Shown: positions 24,501 to 35,320 of the stretch, piece after piece | How positions within the stretch are numbered: position 1 is the first letter of the stretch | Layout of the letters: every line of letters begins with the position of its first letter | NCBI GenBank assembly: GCA_963691705.1 | Contig: OY829542.1 | Coordinates: 7,501 to 71,500, forward strand | Source: Viola odorata | Taxonomy: Eukaryota > Streptophyta > Magnoliopsida > Malpighiales > Violaceae | DNA length: 64,000 nucleotides | Reading direction: 5' to 3' | Notes under the pieces: model-generated | The model's database searches: none | The model's input: only the letters and a program-made list of their open reading frames with translations | Told to the model about the DNA's origin: nothing | Position numbers and translations under genes: made by a program

Positions 24501-25583
24501 ATCTACAGGTACTGGTAATAGTGGTGAAAGGCGTGTTGTATTTGCAAATAGTCGTAGGCATATAGCACGATGGAACGTGCCTCCTAAATCACAATGGGAT
24601 CATGCGCCACAGGTTTTACATTCGAGTCAGAATTATCAGGTGCCAAAACTTGGCACCATGCAAAAGCATGCTAAGCCTGTGCCTATAGGCAATGGTAACA
24701 GAAAATGGAGCCAAAAACATAAACCAGAATATACTGGGGAGAGTTTAAAAACTGGAATACAAAATGAAGCAGTTAGCCTACTGGATAATAAGAAGACGGA
24801 GGTTCTGATTGGTTCTATATCTGTGTCACTAGAAAGTTGTAGCCATCATGAGGCTAGCATTTCAGATGGAGTCCAAAATGATTGCCTGGTTGAGTATCAA
24901 ATGGTCAAGAGCAATTCTCAGGAGAAACACAACAGACTATATTCTGTTCAATTTGCTACTAACAGGTCAACTGTCAAGATCTGGAGGCCTGTGAACCAAA
25001 ATGGAATGAAGGGTCCAATTGTGGTTGACGTTGACTCTTGTGAAGGCCAGGTCGATGAGATTTCTAGTAACGGTGTGGATCAGACCCCTGTTAGTGACAC
25101 CTGTCCAGGAGCAAGTGCCATTCATAATTTTGGTGGAAAGGGGAACAGTTCCAGTCTTGTCGATGAGACCCTGCACTTGGGATGCTCTCAGTTTTCAAGC
25201 CAAACTGCAAAAGCTTTCCTTGCAGAAAGTATGTTTGATTTTGTTTGTACATATCCTTTTTAAAACGTCTGTTTTGTTATGTTCTTGATTTGCATGGTCC
25301 GTTATACCTTGTTTCACTGGAGTGTACATCTCATGTAGGGTGGAAGGCAACCATAGCGGCCCAACATGTGAAACTGGTGCTATCTGCACCTTTTGAACCC
25401 GCTGGATGTGTGGAGGTTCAAAACAACTGTCACGTAGCTGCAGCTCAGCCAGCAGAGAATGGGGTGGTTGATGTAGGGACTCATAAATATTCAACTGCTG
25501 GTGCTAGCAAAACCAAGCTCAGACCAAAACCTTTGAAGGGCATCAAGTTAAAGTATACCCCCAAGCAGAGAGCGGAGAGTTAA
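21495..25583 (+). CDS. plant single C2H2 zinc-finger, Glu/Lys-rich coiled-coil protein
   Basis: Nine exons join in phase: 21495-21669, 21979-22115, 22217-22261, 22362-22415, 22733-22837, 22915-23118, 23247-23332, 24216-25228 and 25339-25583, giving about 687 residues. The second exon carries one C2H2 finger (CDKCSREFCSSINYRRHMRVHH). Exons 6-7 hold a conserved region of unknown role. A Lys/Arg/Glu-rich coiled coil (LLERKRKKKLRQREQKAK) follows, then a long low-complexity region and a basic C-terminus (LRPKPLKGIKLKYTPKQR). I recognise it as a family conserved in land plants, usually annotated only as a C2H2-type protein. The single finger fits nucleic acid or protein binding, and nuclear location is inferred from the basic tracts. 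A non-coding leader exon lies near 20630-20750. Confidence 0.88.
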
Positions 25584-26428
25584 TGACAATGGAGAAAAGA
25601 ATGGGAAGTTTTGTTGTCATACAAATGCACAGGTTAAATTGTCTTAACATTCTTAGCAGAGGTTCCAGTTTTACCAGTGGTCTTCTGTCTGAAAATTAAA
25701 AGGTTTTTGCCAGAGTTTTTCCTCTGGTTTTTCCCTTACATTATCACAGCAATCTTAGCCAGTAAGTTATTTTTGGCTTAATAGTCCTAATTTTTTCTAT
25801 AATAAATTCGGTTTTCTCGGCTTTGCAAAGTTTTCTTTTTCTATTTGGTTTTTTAACTTTCAGTGTAGTAATTGTCCGTAATATATGAGTTTGGGCCTTC
25901 TAGATTTATTTGACTGGCAATGTCTGCCTTTCAACATCTCTAAGGTAAGGCGCATTTTTCCTTTAGTTATGGTAAGTGAAAATCTATATATATATGTTTT
26001 CCTGTTAGAGTAGCATGTTATTTTGTTAGTCGTTTTTTTTGGGTGAAATATATTTTTTTTCTTAGACATTGAGGTGGGACTTTTCAATTTTTTTTATTGG
26101 AATGTTATATTTATAGGAATTGTCACATTTTCAAGACTTTAAACCGGTAATAAAAATTTGAAAGTCAATCCTGGAAAAAAAAACAAAGGAACGATTAAGC
26201 TTGTAACTGATATGTTTCAAAATTGTGGCTTTGACTCTCTCGCAATTGCCTGCAACACAAGTCACAGGCAATTTATACCTAACCGTCGTCCTTGCTACTT
26301 GACCGGTAGCTCTAAAACATGCAATTTGACTCCTACACCAGTGGCACAAAGTAGACCTGGATCGGATTGGTTTGCCCGTCATTCTTATTCTGCTTCCCCA
26401 AAAGTAAATTAAAAACTCTGCTGAAGTG
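25584..26428. other. intergenic region between two co-directional genes
   Basis: It contains the 3' end of the zinc-finger gene and the promoter of the next gene. A short TATATATATAT run lies at about 25986-25996. No RNA gene or repeat was recognised; the 84-codon frame at 26158-26412 has no recognisable domain. Confidence 0.4.
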
Positions 26429-28691
26429 ATGAGTGCTGATCTGCCTACAGAAGTGAAATACACCCCTCCATCAGAACCTGAGTACTACATCCGCGAATTC
26501 AATCCGGAGGCCACATATGATGAGGAAGACAAGAGTACTAATGGGTTTTCACTGCAGTCGTCAGTGAAGGATTCCTTGCTGAAAATTATACAAATTTTCT
26601 TAGAAGAAGACAATATTGGATTGTTGTCGTCGTCGTCATCATCATCAATTAGTAGCTTGGCAAGCGAGACAGAACGGAGAGTGAAAGAGTTTAAAGAGAT
26701 GAAAGAGAAGGAGAAGAAGGAATTGGAGAGGAGTGTGGTGAGTTTGACAGAGGAGAATCTAGATATCCATAGCTTATTGAGGGTAGCGTTGAAAGGGCAC
26801 TACAAGAGTACTAGCAGTACTCCTGAGCAGCAAAAGAGTACTGTCGTGGGGCCTTTGCTGGAATTTGCAGAGAGAGGGTTGCAGAGAGTTGGATTATTTG
26901 GGTTCACCATGATGCCGCCCATACCCACCACTACTGGTGGCCGGAGAAGCACTAGCGCAACCACTGCAGAAGAGGCATCAGGAATATCATTAGATCGAGA
27001 GAGTATTCGGGAGGATAGCGGTATCACCGGCACCGAGTCTGCAGCTCAAGCTCAAGCTCAAGAGGAGACGCTTCCTCATCTGGTGCTTCTCTAATCTAAT
27101 TCATTATTACGTGATCATCACATATATTACCGTTACCGTTGCTTATAAGAGTGTGGAGTGATACTTCCTGCGAAAGAGGAAGGGAGGGTTAGTTCTCCGA
27201 TTCGAGTCAATAGAGTCGCATTTCTTTAGCTAGGAAAAACAATGGTTTATTTCAATTTAATCAATCAGTGGTGATATTCTTGTAAATAATTCTCCTAACA
27301 ATAACAATTTACAAGCAAGGCTTCAGCGGTAGAGAGAATAATGAAGAATCTAAGGCTCGAAATAATGCAACTGAGGAGCACTCTAGAAGAATCAAGGTAC
27401 TCTTTTTTCTTCTATATTTTCTTGATTTCATCTATTTTAATTTGTTCATTTCAACTGAATAGTTTTATTTCTATTTATCTATGTTTGAGCCAGGTCGGAC
27501 GCAGAGCGCCTCCAATGTTTTACAGAGAAACAAGCTGAAGAGATTGCAGACAATACAATGTACATCAAAGAATTAGAAGACAGAGAGGATTTTAGCTCAA
27601 AATGTATGTAACCTTATATTTATATAACCATATGGCTATATGTTTTGGTTTCTGTTATTACCTAATTAGAATCTTTTTATTTCTTATTTTCTTTCTTTTT
27701 ACATCATATATAAAACTAAGGCTTCAGACCTCCTAACTGATATAAAAGCATCTGAGATAGTAGAAGTTACCAGGTGGAAGGAAGCTTGTGAATTGGAAGT
27801 AGAAGCTGCCAAGAAAGAGATTGGAGAACGCGACAGATTGGTAAGTTGTTGTAATATGTAATTCGCGTTGTTGAAACTAACTTGAAATGTCTACTAGTAC
27901 ATAAACTGAAGTGGTTGCTTACTCTAATTGTATCAGCTTATGGATTAATTGATAATTTAAGTTAGGAGTTGACTTGTAAGCCTTTAAAATTTGTCTTTTT
28001 AATACGGTTTTTAGTTTATATCGGTTTACTGTAACACACTTCTTGTGTGATTACACTTAATATACTCTCCACTTATATCGAAAAAAAACAAAAAACTAAC
28101 TCAAAACATTTGTTTTTGTAACTTTCTAGAATCCTTTTTTTTCAACACTAATTTTTGCAACCCATAGTCTGTTTTCTTAGCAACATGTTTTATTCTTACT
28201 GGTAACATTTTGAAGTGGTCGGTGATTCTGCGTGGCTAACAACCTTTATCCTTTGACATTATGTATTCTGTCCCTGCCATTTATTGATTTCAAGCTTCCT
28301 ACTTTCCTAATTGATGGATATTATTTTTGCTTAGATAAACATCTTGAAGCAAGAAGTGGAGAAAACAAAAGGTGCTTTGCAAGTATCAAATGGGAAGTTA
28401 AAGTTAAAGGAAGAAGTAGCAGAAGCAGCAGCCGAGAGATCGTTGCAACTTGTAGACAGCAGGACTTCCGGGCTTCGTCGGCAGATCGAAGAGCTGATGA
28501 GACAAGTTGAAGAAACAGAGAAGAGAAACCAAAACCATTTCAAGGTGTGGCGCGTATGTTTCCCATGGACATCTTTCAGGATCAACCCACTCAACAATGC
28601 AAATTATAAACATAATAATAATACTAGAACTAGAAGAGGGATTGGTACCCGAAATGCAATCCTTGCTTCATTAATTTTATTGGAGTTTTAG
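26429..28691 (+). CDS. coiled-coil protein, At3g49055-like
   Basis: Predicted exons are 26429-27082, 27320-27396, 27494-27603, 27728-27840 and 28335-28691, all in phase, giving about 436 residues. Almost the whole protein is charged coiled coil: KEFKEMKEKEKKELERS near residue 90, then ERIMKNLRLEI, KQAEEIADNTMYIKELEDRE and INILKQEVEKTKGALQVSN. A small conserved patch (LLEFAERGLQRVG) lies between the coils. The order and wording match the uncharacterised Arabidopsis protein At3g49055 from memory. No enzymatic motif and no membrane segment before the last residues were seen. The C-terminus ends in a short hydrophobic stretch (AILASLILLEF) that could be a tail anchor. The exon 3-4 junction was chosen because it alone keeps the frame. 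Confidence 0.8.
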
Positions 28692-29162
28692 ATTAAAAGG
28701 TAGTATTTGCTATCTGGACTCTGGAGCGGCCAACAACTTTTGATGTGGCCCAAGTTTGCCATGATCATGTGGAACGAACGTTTGATGAAAATAAAGATTG
28801 GACAGACATGTCGATAAGAAATAGATCATCAATTACGTAATTAATGCAGGTGACAAAAGAGTAAATTATAGATTACAAATACAAGATATACATGAGTCGC
28901 CAAATTGATCCACAGAACCCAATGATTGTCACTCTAAATATGGTCCTTAAATTTTCATAAATATGTCACTTATTTTCATATCAAGTTACGAGGCGCTTGT
29001 ATTTTGTCTTGCATTCATCTTTCACTTGCTATTTGAATAGTCCTCCAACTTCCTTTTCCATCATCCCTTTGATCTATCAACCCAAAAAGAAAAAAGAATT
29101 ACAACAGTGGTTTTCTCAAATCTTAATATCGTGGCCAGTAAGAACTAAAGATAAATGGTTAC
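28692..29162. other. convergent intergenic region
   Basis: The space between the 3' ends of the coiled-coil gene (plus) and the kinesin gene (minus). The last coding exon of the kinesin probably lies in 29060-29150 but could not be fixed. Nothing else was recognised. Confidence 0.4.
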
Positions 29163-32100
29163 CTGCTTGGATGAGAGTCCTATGTCTTTCAAATCATCAA
29201 GCTGTTGAAACAAGTAATTAGTAGTAGTCAGTCAATTTAAATTCTCAGCAAAAGCGATCTTAAGAATTCCCTAGATAAACCACACAAACAAGTTCTTATT
29301 AATATTTGCTCACCTCCTTGAAGGGCACTGGTGTCTCTTCTCGAAGTTCAAGAATGTATGTGGCTCTCTTTTCTCCAATCCCCTGTACGAACATGTTTAA
29401 TCAATTCACTCGATGTTGCAACACAGGAAGATTTTATTATCAGAAATAAAATTAAAAGCTCACTTCACCTTCAATTTCTTCAATTCTTCCCTAGAGCGCC
29501 CAAATAAAAGAAAAAGAAACAAGATCAAAGTGTCAATCATTGTTGCAGTAATCAGTAATTAGTAAAACCTACATGCATTGATTGTAGTATTTGTTTTCTC
29601 TATTCTTTCTTTTGCAAAATAATTGATCACTACCAAATTTTATAAGTATGAAAAGTAAGTATATCCTGCGTCAAAATGTTCACTTACTTGCTAGCGGAGT
29701 TCAAAAACTTTAGATACTCTTGAACAAGAGAGTTCTGAAGTAACAAAGTCAGTTGTAGTTTCCATCAGCAAAAACAAAATACTTGAAGGAAATATGATGA
29801 AGTAGTTCTTGGTTGATGAATACCTTCGGTCCAAAGCTGCGGGCATGTAATGTCTCCCAAGGACTATGAAAACTCAAAATTTCCTTGTCATTTACTTTTA
29901 CATTTTGATCCGGAGTTGTTGGCTCCAGCAAATCAGTATTCTTTGGTTTTAGATCTTGGTATGATGGAGTAGGTGGTACCATCTCTCCTTGCGGTGGGAT
30001 CGAAGAATACAGTAATTTCAGATTGTTTGACAGTTCTTGTAGCTGTGTACTTATTGGTGGTGATTCACTGGCATTAACTGATAAACTGTTGTTTTCTTTG
30101 TCTTCCTTTTCCCCTAGTAACATGTCAAACAACTATATAAGAATGAAAAAAAAAGGACTTTGTAGACAAATCAACATTAAGATATTAACTTGCATACCTT
30201 CTCTAGAAAAGGACTTCTTGACGCTGCTATGAATATCTTCTTCTTCATTGTGCTCGGGATGGGAGAATACATCCTTTAGTATACCATGTCAAAGAAACAA
30301 GTTTTTTACTACTAACTTGATAATTAAAGCATTTGAAGTACAAACTGCAAATAATCAGTTTTAGGTATGAAAAAAACAAGCTGCTAAATCACCTTATTAG
30401 GTAGGTTGACTGCTTCTAAATTAGAAACCGGTAACAAGAAACCTTCCTGAGATAGAATTGAAACAAGATAAGTTAATATCAATACAGTTAAGTTGCAGAA
30501 CTCAATACCGAATGCGACTAGAGATAATGATAATGTTGTTACTAATAGAGATTGGTGCTGAGTTTTTAGAATAAGAGAGAGCTTGGGATTGGGGGAAAAC
30601 TCCACACTATTTTTTACTCATGAAACTAGAGAATTTATACAAAATAAAAAATAGTATTGAAGTCACTAACTAAATGGTTAAGACGACACTAACACACTAC
30701 ATCCACTAAATAGAGTAGTTAAAACAACTCCTAAAAATATGCCCATAAACACAAAAATCAAAAATTAAGTCAATTTGAATCAATCTTCTAACACTCCCCT
30801 TGATTTAAAGTTGCAAATCAAATTGTTGTTATTGGAGCACGTCTCTCCGATGAACCTCACTCTCCAACCACAATGTATGGTGCACTTCTCACCAAAATTC
30901 ATAATAACAACTTTGAAGCACTTCTCTCCAAATTAAAAAAGTAACTCTTCTTCTTGAGTAAAATTTGTCTCATTTTTTACCCGTGAGAATAATTTGAGGG
31001 TTTAAAGATTGGCTATTTAAAGCAAGGTTGTGAATCCCGTACCAGTGAGCGTCTCGGTTTTATCATTGGTACGGGATGTACAGATCTCGGTTGGCATCTC
31101 AGAATTTCTTCTTTTTATATTTATATATACAATTACATACAAATTTATAAGCATTCAACGGACTTTGATATATTTTTTAGTATTGAGATGGAACGTACTG
31201 TCCATATCAGTCGGTATTTAACTGGTATAACCGGTATAGACAGGAGATAGAAAAATGAGATGGTACAGTATATTTTTTATCTCGTTTTTTCTATTGGGAT
31301 GTGACGTACCAATCATACCGACCGGTATGGTATAAGATGGGATTGATAACATTGATTTGAAACCATTTTTTCTGTGTTTATGTTAGCGCTACCTCTGTAT
31401 TTTTAGAATAAGAGGGCTTGGAATTGGGGGAAATTCCACACTATTTTCATTCACTAGATAATTTATACAAGATAAAAGATAACAATAAAGTCACTAACTA
31501 TGTGGTCCACTAACTAGGTTGGTTAAAACAGCTCCTAAAAATATGACAAACACAAAAATAGCTAACAAAAATCAAACTTGAATCAATCTTCTAATAGATA
31601 AAATCTCCAAATGTTGTAGTTGCTTTGGAGAATTTTTAAGTGAGTAGCTTCTATAAAATAAAAGATTATCGAAATGGGAAGATATAACTAACGTTAACCA
31701 GAAGTGCCCTTTTTTTATGGAATATCAATCAAAGGAAGATCTAGAAAAACTGACCTCTATTTCTCGAGAAAATTCAATTGTTGGAGCAATGTTAGGGGAG
31801 CATGCCTGCATTGAAAGTTAGTTGAGGCTTAAAAATAAGAATTGCAATTTTTAGATGGATAGATGGATGATAAATCAAAGAAAGATCATGGAAAACTAAC
31901 TAACCTCTTCTTCTAGAGAAGATTCAATTGTTGGAGCAATGTTAGGGGAGCATGCCTGCATTGAAAGTTAGTTGAGGCTTAAAAATAAGAATTGCAATTT
32001 TTAGATGGATAGATGGATGATAAATCAAAGAAAGATCATGGAAAACTAACTAACCTCTTCTTCTAGAGAAGATTCAATTGTTGGAGCACTTTTAGAAGAG

Positions 32101-34170
32101 CAAGCCTGCATTGGAATTTTGCAGAGTTTTAATTTACAACTCAATGATATATTCATTCGTTTCAACTCTCAGTTATGTGAAGCATCCCCTAACCAAAGAT
32201 TGTCCGATTCAAATAAAATCAGTTTCAACTCTCAGTTATATAAAGCATCCCCTAACCAAAAACTGTCCCGATTCAAATAAAATTATGCAAGAAACTCATG
32301 TTTGAAAAATAGTTAGCTGATATGAAGGAGAAGTAAGAGAACAATTACCTTTATATCATTCAAGGGAGGTCCTTTATCAAACAACTTCCTTCAAGTAGTT
32401 GAAAAAATCATTAAAAAAACACATTTTCAGTAGAAAACACAGGACACCAAATATGTGTAGTTAGATTTAATTAGGAAGAAATATGAATACCTCACTTTCA
32501 GTGCAGAAGAGGGGCAATTTCCCTTTTTCCTAGATAACTGCATCTGAGGCCTAATTTGTTTCTTCATAGTACTGGAAACAGACCATGGTAATCTAGTTTT
32601 ATGTGAAGATACCATGGGCTTTACTGAGCTACTACTCTTCTTTGTTGAATCTGAGATGGCTCGATTCATGCCTTGACAACAACGAGATGCCAAATTCATC
32701 ATGTAAGCAGAATCTTGGCAAAAGGATGGGTTCTGCATTCGAGTTAAAAGGTGGAGAAAGTAAATACAAATTCAAATAAGTGTTTAGTGATGAAATTTAC
32801 ATAGACTTACCAGGCAAGTGATCATCAAAATTTTACTTTCCCCTCCAAGCGAATCTTGCAACATGTGAGTGACCTTACTTTCTCGAAATGGTACATGACC
32901 TTCATTTGCGCTCAAAGTATAAAGCACGTTTTGTAAGGCATAAATGGACTTGTTGATCTTAGCATTCTCAGCAAGATTAATGCCATCAGTACTTTTCCTA
33001 CGAGGATCCTCATAGCCTAAACAAACATGTAATTCAGGCTTAGACATAAAACAAAGAATTTAAAACAAATAAAATATTGGAGAAGCGATGAAAACCTGAT
33101 AAATCAATGAAATTTATCTTGCTGACAGAAGTGTTTAACTTTCCACCAGGAGATAATACATGTATTGTTAAGCCAATGTGGCTCCTATTTGGTGATTCAT
33201 TTGCTATCTTGTTCGTTGTTTTTCGTGAACCAAAATTACTGTATAGTTTATGAATTTGTGAAGGAGACGTGACTACAACCTGGAAAGCAAACGAAACAAA
33301 GAGCCAATGAACATCTCAAACCCTAAAAAGTTGTTTTGTATAAAAACTGATAATTATACCGCATTCATGTTAGTAACTTGCCTGAGAAAGTCCTTTAAGT
33401 TGGATTTTTCCCTGGGCATCTTTCAAAACAAAAACTTGTTGACGTTTTGGAGGCAAGAGGTCATACACATGTTCATGATCAATCTCGTAAAGCGATATTG
33501 CAATTGATTTTCCATAAATTGGTGCTGAGGAAAGCAACTCCTCTAAAGCTAACACTGCCAAACCTGGTTGTTCCTCCGTACCCTTCAAATTTCGAAAAAA
33601 ATTTTATTTTGACATAGGCAAAAACACACAAAAAAGAAGAAGAAAAATGCCGAATCCATTCGAATAGAACCTGAATGGTGTGAGTTTTTCCACTGCCTCT
33701 TGCTCCACAAGCGATAACAGTGGCATCGCGGCCATCGAAAAGCTCAGAGATGAGGGGCTTCACTTCCCGTGGGAAAATGAGATCAATTGTATCACTTTGA
33801 TCATAGCAGAAATCGAGTTCATAGGACTCCTTACGACCACTAAAACAAGAACCAAAGCAAGCAATTCTTAGTTTCTTTCTAAAAAAAAATTAGAATCGAG
33901 AGAGGGAAAACAGTGGATCAAGTGGGAAAAAAAACTATGCCTTGGTGGCTGTCCTTCGAAAGTGACAGTGGCTCTCTGAGAAGCGACGTCGTCTCCCTTA
34001 GGCTTGTTGACGGAGATCCAAGGAATCCCCTTCTTCTCCAAATCTGTAGAGCTCCGGATTTTGGCAATTACTCGAACCTTCTTGCCCATTATCGTCATCC
34101 TGGCCTTGACGATGGAGCTTTTCTTGACTACATATGTAGTAGGGTTAGGTGCTGGTGTCGATGGAGCCAT
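29163..34170 (-). CDS. KIN10C: kinesin-like protein KIN-10C
   Basis: Kinesin motor at the N-terminus. Exons (minus strand) are 34170-33941, 33839-33671, 33582-33382, 33279-33096, 33016-32811 and 32732-32491, then three 51-nt exons at 32105-32055, 31955-31905 and 31805-31755. Further exons lie at 30446-30393, 30273-30198, 30132-29824, 29734-29688, 29490-29469, 29382-29314 and 29201-29163. Visible motifs are the P-loop GARGSGKT (residues 122-129), switch I NESPNRSH, switch II DLSGYE and the L12 region NKSIYALQNVLYTL. The C-terminus has a helix-hairpin-helix unit (LKKLKGIGEKRATYILELRE), as in NOD/Kid-type kinesin-10 proteins. It probably moves along or binds microtubules and may bind DNA. A short exon near 32340-32390 (RKLFDKGPPLNDIK) also belongs. 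The 30273-30198 exon does not fit the phase of both neighbours, and the last exon is missing from this model. Confidence 0.87.
30562..31594. mobile_element. intronic insertion with direct terminal repeats (TRIM-like?)
   Basis: Within a kinesin intron, a block of about 200-230 bp beginning TTTTTAGAATAAGAG is found at 30562-30791 and again, diverged, at 31399-31594, in the same orientation. Between them is about 600 bp without coding capacity. A pair of direct repeats around a short non-coding core fits a small non-autonomous LTR element (TRIM), but no primer binding site or target duplication was found, so a simple duplication is possible. Confidence 0.45.
31024..31352. mobile_element. possible hAT-type MITE in kinesin intron
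   Basis: The ends GGTTGTGAATCCCGTACC and, at the other side, GGGATTGATAACA are imperfect inverted repeats of each other. Between them, GGTACGGG and CCGGTATGG-like palindromic pieces recur. No clear 8-bp target duplication was found. It lies between the two direct repeats at 30562 and 31399. Confidence 0.35.
31771..32110 (-). repeat. 150-bp tandem repeat carrying a kinesin exon three times
   Basis: The blocks 31771-31920 and 31921-32070 are identical except for their first base, and a third partial copy follows to about 32110. Each unit holds one complete 51-nt, phase-0 exon with its own AG acceptor and GT donor: 31755-31805, 31905-31955 and 32055-32105 on the minus strand. The encoded 17-residue segments share APTIE and end in acidic residues. 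Any number of copies can be spliced in without a frameshift. Confidence 0.92.
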
Positions 34171-34696
34171 AATAATAAAAGAAAAGGCTTTAGAAATTTG
34201 AGAGATTTGTTTTGGTTCTTGTGAGAGAATTTGATGGAAGGATTTCGTTTTAATATTGAATTTTTTTCTCTGCCTAATATGATTAAGATGGTGCTGCTGT
34301 TTCCTTTGATTTCCCACTTTCCTTTTCAAACCTGTATGTAGCCGTTAGGTATTTGGGATGTTCTGTTTTCCATTCCTTTTCTTTGTTATTTTTTCAAATT
34401 TCGATAGCTGCCGCTCCTCAGCGTCTCTGCATCTGCCCATCTCTCGAAACGGACTGGAGTCACTGGACTTCACTTGTACCCTAAACGCAGCGTTTCGATC
34501 ACAAAATGTCCAAAGAGCTGACAGCCTATCATGGATGTACACGTGTCAAAATTTAGCCATTTCCCATACAACCTAGTAGTATCTTTTTTATTTTTTTGGT
34601 TTCGGGTTTGGGGAATACCTACCGTCGTTTTGCAATCAATCAATTACCCAAACACAACGGACAGACTGCCGGAGAGGTGCAGAAGAAAAGAAAAAA
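34171..34696. promoter_or_regulatory. divergent promoter between KIN-10C and a small gene
   Basis: The start codons of the kinesin (minus, 34170) and of the four-cysteine gene (plus, 34697) are only 526 bp apart and point away from each other. The interval must therefore serve both. A CACGTG-related ACACGTGTCA sequence lies at about 34540. No repeat was seen. Confidence 0.5.
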
Positions 34697-34911
34697 ATGG
34701 CGGAGTACGGAGTGGCGATTAAGAAAGTGATGTCAGCTTGTGATGTAGAGGCACTGAAGAGATGCTTGGATGAGAACAAAGGGGATTTTACTTTGAATGT
34801 CAAGCTCAGATCGACGCCTTCAAATCCTCTTGCTCCCTTAACAATATCAAGAAGCCTCCTTCTCCTTCCCCGACTACGGTATATCCACAACTCCGACCGA
34901 CAAATAAGTGA
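34697..34911 (+). pseudogene. small four-cysteine (CHCH-like) protein, frameshifted
   Basis: The reading frame opens MAEYGVAIKKVMSACDVEAL with two cysteines spaced by seven residues. After GDFT the matching continuation (CQAQIDAFKSSCS, with a second cysteine pair spaced by ten) lies in another frame and ends at TGA 34909-34911. A one-base loss near 34785-34799 explains this. The pattern resembles small plant CHCH-type proteins imported into the mitochondrial intermembrane space, recalled from memory and not exactly the CX9C spacing. In the frame as given, translation would run to an unrelated tail. It is either a recent pseudogene or a base-call error. Confidence 0.6.
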
Positions 34912-35320
34912 ATACCCGCCCGCTTTTGGTTCTTTCTGTTGCTTTTTTTAAATTAAACTTCTCAATGTTAGGGTTTTGGATTGGATTGTTAATTTAATCA
35001 ATCGTATGAATCAAAGAAACCGATATTAGGGTACTAATATGGCTTAGTTCTTTTCACAAAATTTGCTGTCATCTGTATCATCGCACCCACTTAGGCACTC
35101 CTGCCATTTGCGAAAACCTGCGAATATATGGAGAAACAACTTCCATTTCACATATTTACGTAATCCAAAATCTGCAACTGACATGAATCTCGTTGCCAAT
35201 TCTGTATCTTTTGGCAATCCAGAAAAAAAGGAGAAAAGAATAACTCAGTATGTCATTAAACAGTGATTGGTATAGTGAAGCTATATTTGCTGTGGATGTA
35301 TAATCAACAAGGCATCTCCT
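34912..35320. other. convergent intergenic region
   Basis: It contains the 3' ends of the small four-cysteine gene and of the P4H12-like gene. No repeat or further exon was recognised. Confidence 0.4.

Noticed and set aside
26158..26412. 84-codon frame upstream of the coiled-coil gene
   Set aside because: No domain and no shared splice site with the next gene; likely promoter sequence.
34171..34329. Upstream extension of the KIN-10C frame to a Met at 34329
   Set aside because: The added residues (Lys, Gln, His-rich) look like translated leader; the ATG at 34170 begins the typical sequence.
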